Below, one piece after another: positions 4,475-5,970 of a DNA stretch of 5,970 bases. Source of the stretch: Comamonadaceae bacterium (GTDB lineage: Bacteria > Pseudomonadota > Gammaproteobacteria > Burkholderiales > Burkholderiaceae); NCBI GenBank assembly GCA_947505915.1, contig CANNNH010000098.1, positions 1 to 5,970 of the forward strand, read 5' to 3'. Below the pieces are notes generated by a model. It searched no databases and was not told the origin of the DNA. It worked only from the letters and a program-made list of their open reading frames with translations. The translations under genes and the position numbers were made by a program. Positions within the stretch are counted from its first letter, which is position 1, and every line of letters begins with the position of its first letter.

Positions 4475-4638
4475 AGCCCTTCATCATAGCGTTAAAGCTT
4501 GTCGCCTAGACCAGTGTTCTTGCGATTCATATGGCTGCTTTTAGAAGATGCCGCCTAATACCGCACGAGGGAGCGGCTTAACATCGGTTGCGCTTGCTGA
4601 CTTGCCCGCCTCATTCACTTTAAACCCCCACAAAACCG
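4475..4638. other. Divergent intergenic region between MarR-like regulator and phasin
   Basis: These 164 bp must carry the promoters for both the leftward polysaccharide operon and the rightward phasin gene. No consensus-quality -35/-10 pair, clear palindrome or RNA element was recognised. The phasin ATG has no Shine-Dalgarno; the preceding bases are C/A-rich. No protein-coding remnant was seen. Confidence 0.4.
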
Positions 4639-5175
4639 ATGCCCGCCAAAAAAAACACCACCACCCGACCCGAAGCAAAACGCAGCGAAGCACCGCACAC
4701 CGCCGGCCTGGTGCAAGACTCTGCGCAGCAAATCTGGCTGGCCGGCCTGGGTGCTTTTGCCAAGGCGCAAGAAGAAGGTAGCAAGGCCTTTCAGGGTTTG
4801 GTGAAAGAAGGCCTGAGCCTGCAACGCCAGACCAAAGCCGCAGCCGAAGAAAAACTGGCCGAAGCCAGCCGCAAATTCAGCAGCCTGGCCGAGGCGACCA
4901 CGGGCTTGAGTAGCGGCATGAGCGCCAGCCTCAGCAGCCTGGGCGCCAGGGCAGCGCAGCCCTGGGACAAGTTAGAGAGCATTTTTGAAGAACGCGTAGC
5001 CAAAGCGCTCGCCCACCTGGGTGCACCCTCAGCCGCCGACATGGCGGCCTTGCAAGCAGAAGTAGCGGCTTTAAAGCGGCAGGTGGCGGCGCTCAGTGCC
5101 GGGGCAAAGCCAGCAAAAAGAGTGGCCAAGGCGCCCGCAAGCAAGGCCAAGGCGAGGGCGCGTTCTGCCAGCTAA
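4639..5175 (+). CDS. Phasin family protein (polyhydroxyalkanoate granule-associated)
   Basis: This 178-residue protein contains DSAQQIWLAGLGAFAKAQEEG followed by FQGLVKEGLSLQRQTKAAAEEKL (about 27-72), the hallmark amphipathic helix of the PhaI/PhaF granule-associated proteins. A long helical region follows, then a heptad-patterned segment (MAALQAEVAALKRQVAAL, about 135-152) that probably mediates oligomerisation. The tail is rich in Lys, Ala and Arg (AKPAKRVAKAPASKAKARARS), like the histone-like DNA-binding tail of PhaF. It probably coats cytoplasmic PHA granules and may link them to the nucleoid. The basic tail is short compared with the long AAKP repeats of Pseudomonas PhaF. A TetR gene follows 75 nt downstream on the same strand. 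Confidence 0.88.
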   Translation: MPAKKNTTTRPEAKRSEAPHTAGLVQDSAQQIWLAGLGAFAKAQEEGSKAFQGLVKEGLSLQRQTKAAAEEKLAEASRKFSSLAEATTGLSSGMSASLSSLGARAAQPWDKLESIFEERVAKALAHLGAPSAADMAALQAEVAALKRQVAALSAGAKPAKRVAKAPASKAKARARSAS

Positions 5176-5250
5176 TGGCCTTCCCTAGTTACCCGGCCGC
5201 GCCGCCTGGGTTAGAGTGCCCTCAGACACAAGAGTCAGGAAGGCAAGCCG

Positions 5251-5940
5251 ATGGCGAAAAAAGCGCCGCGCCGCACTGCGGAGCGCATTCTCGAGGTGAC
5301 GCTGGCGCTGTTCAACCGCTTTGGCGAGCCCAATGTTTCGACCACGCTGATATCAGCCGAGCTGGGGATCAGCCCTGGCAATCTTTACTACCACTACCCG
5401 GCCAAAGACGAGCTGATCAACGCCCTGCTGGAGCGCTATGAAAAAGCGCTGGGCGAATTGCTGGGCGCCAGTGAAGGCGTGCGTGATGTGGAAGACGCCT
5501 GGTTTTTCATGCACACGCTGTTTGAGCGTATTTGGGAATACCGGTTTTTGTACCGCGACCTCAACGACTTGCTGAGTAAAAACCGCAAGCTTGAAACGCA
5601 TTTCCAGCGCATCATCGACAACAAGACCCGCGCCGTCAAAGCCATGCTGGCCAGCATGACGCTGCACCGCGCCATGAGCATGGACTCGCGCCAGACCGAG
5701 CCCACGGCCACCAGCATGGTGGTGGTGCTGACCTACTGGCTGAGCTTTGAATACGTGCGCAACCCGCGCCACGCGCTAGAGCCCGAAAACGCCCAAACCG
5801 CCCTGCTGCGCGGCGCCCACCACGTGCTCAACCTGTTGATCCCCTACCTCGAGCCCGTGCAGCGCCTGCACCTGCAAGCGCTGGTGGACGCCTACACCAG
5901 CCGGGAAGAGGGGGATGGATCCCCGCCTGCGCGAGGATGA
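5251..5940 (+). CDS. TetR-family transcriptional regulator with repeat-derived C-terminus
   Basis: The 229-residue protein starts at an ATG with AGGAAGG (5237-5243) 7 nt upstream. Residues 8-60 form a TetR DNA-binding domain: RTAERILEVTLALFNRFGE, then VSTTLISAELGISPGNLYYHY (the helix-turn-helix) and PAKDELINALLERYE. The rest is a helical ligand-binding and dimer domain rich in aromatic residues (AWFFMHTLFERIWEYRFLYRDL). The effector is unknown; by position it may control the upstream phasin or PHA metabolism. The final residues (roughly EGDGSPPARG) are encoded by the palindromic repeat at 5915-5941, which also supplies the stop codon. The natural end of the domain is probably near LVDAYTS, so the tail looks like an acquired extension of about ten residues. 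Confidence 0.88.
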   Translation: MAKKAPRRTAERILEVTLALFNRFGEPNVSTTLISAELGISPGNLYYHYPAKDELINALLERYEKALGELLGASEGVRDVEDAWFFMHTLFERIWEYRFLYRDLNDLLSKNRKLETHFQRIIDNKTRAVKAMLASMTLHRAMSMDSRQTEPTATSMVVVLTYWLSFEYVRNPRHALEPENAQTALLRGAHHVLNLLIPYLEPVQRLHLQALVDAYTSREEGDGSPPARG

Positions 5941-5943
5941 CGG
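5913..5943. repeat. REP-like palindromic repeat, copy 2, overlapping the TetR gene end
   Basis: The core ATGGATCCCCGCCTGCGCGA followed by GGATGACGG resembles copy 1 at 648-675: same ATGGAT lead, CCCGCC-loop-CGCG stem and ATGAC end. The stem is ATCCCCGC against GCGAGGAT, with one mismatch. It reads as the familiar 'MDPRLREDDG' pattern in another frame. The element lies inside the last codons of the TetR gene and contains its TGA. As a hairpin at a transcript end it could protect the mRNA 3' end, but there is no T-tract. Confidence 0.7.
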
Positions 5944-5970
5944 ACTGGGCGGGGATGGCGGAAGGGATTC

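Noticed and set aside
5190..5220. Hairpin between phasin and TetR genes (ACCCGG...CCTGGGT)
   Set aside because: The stem needs a bulge, has a GC-rich loop and is not followed by a T-run, so neither terminator nor operator can be supported.
5353..5772. Minus-strand open frame of 139 codons inside the TetR gene
   Set aside because: It is rich in His, Gln and Val as expected for antisense of GC-rich coding DNA, and it overlaps a well-supported TetR protein.

Overview
The window looks like a chromosomal segment of a betaproteobacterium, most likely Burkholderiales and close to Comamonadaceae (Rhodoferax, Polaromonas, Acidovorax). This rests on the GC-rich coding style, a polyhydroxyalkanoate phasin with a lysine/alanine tail next to a TetR regulator, a small MarR-like/Wzz-like/RfaH-like gene trio, and two copies of a short palindromic repeat of the 'GGAT-CCCGC...GCGGG-ATGAC' type. 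The genus is inference; no rRNA or other marker is present.

Left part (1-2615): a dense cluster of toxin-antitoxin (TA) genes, several of them decayed. On the minus strand, an intact minimal nucleotidyltransferase (MNT) antitoxin (336-635) is followed by only the C-terminal half of its HEPN partner (104-298). On the plus strand come a complete ribbon-helix-helix antitoxin and MazF/PemK toxin pair (900-1443), an orphan CopG/ParD-like antitoxin (1543-1833) followed by just the last codons of a RelE/ParE toxin (to 1888), and a complete CcdA/CcdB pair (2005-2585). The two complete pairs each have a palindromic operator-like site at their promoter: ATGCATA/TATGCAT before the first, and a perfect 22-bp palindrome before ccdA.

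Middle part (2638-4474, minus strand): a probable three-gene operon read leftward. It holds a winged-helix MarR-like regulator, a Wzz-type chain-length determinant with two membrane segments, and a NusG paralogue resembling RfaH. This set points to surface or exopolysaccharide control, with the RfaH-like factor as antiterminator of long polysaccharide operons. No glycosyltransferase gene follows; the operon runs head-on into ccdB.

Right part (4639-5940, plus strand): a PHA-granule phasin followed by a TetR-family regulator whose last residues are encoded by a palindromic repeat element.

The most notable structure is a near-identical ~50-bp direct repeat (762-810 and 2616-2665). The right copy is the 3' end of the RfaH-like gene plus its downstream flank; the left copy is a detached duplicate. 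Together they bracket exactly the three plus-strand TA modules. The simplest reading is that this 1.8-kb TA array was inserted at, or duplicated with, the 3' end of the RfaH-like gene. No integrase or transposase is visible, so the mechanism is open.
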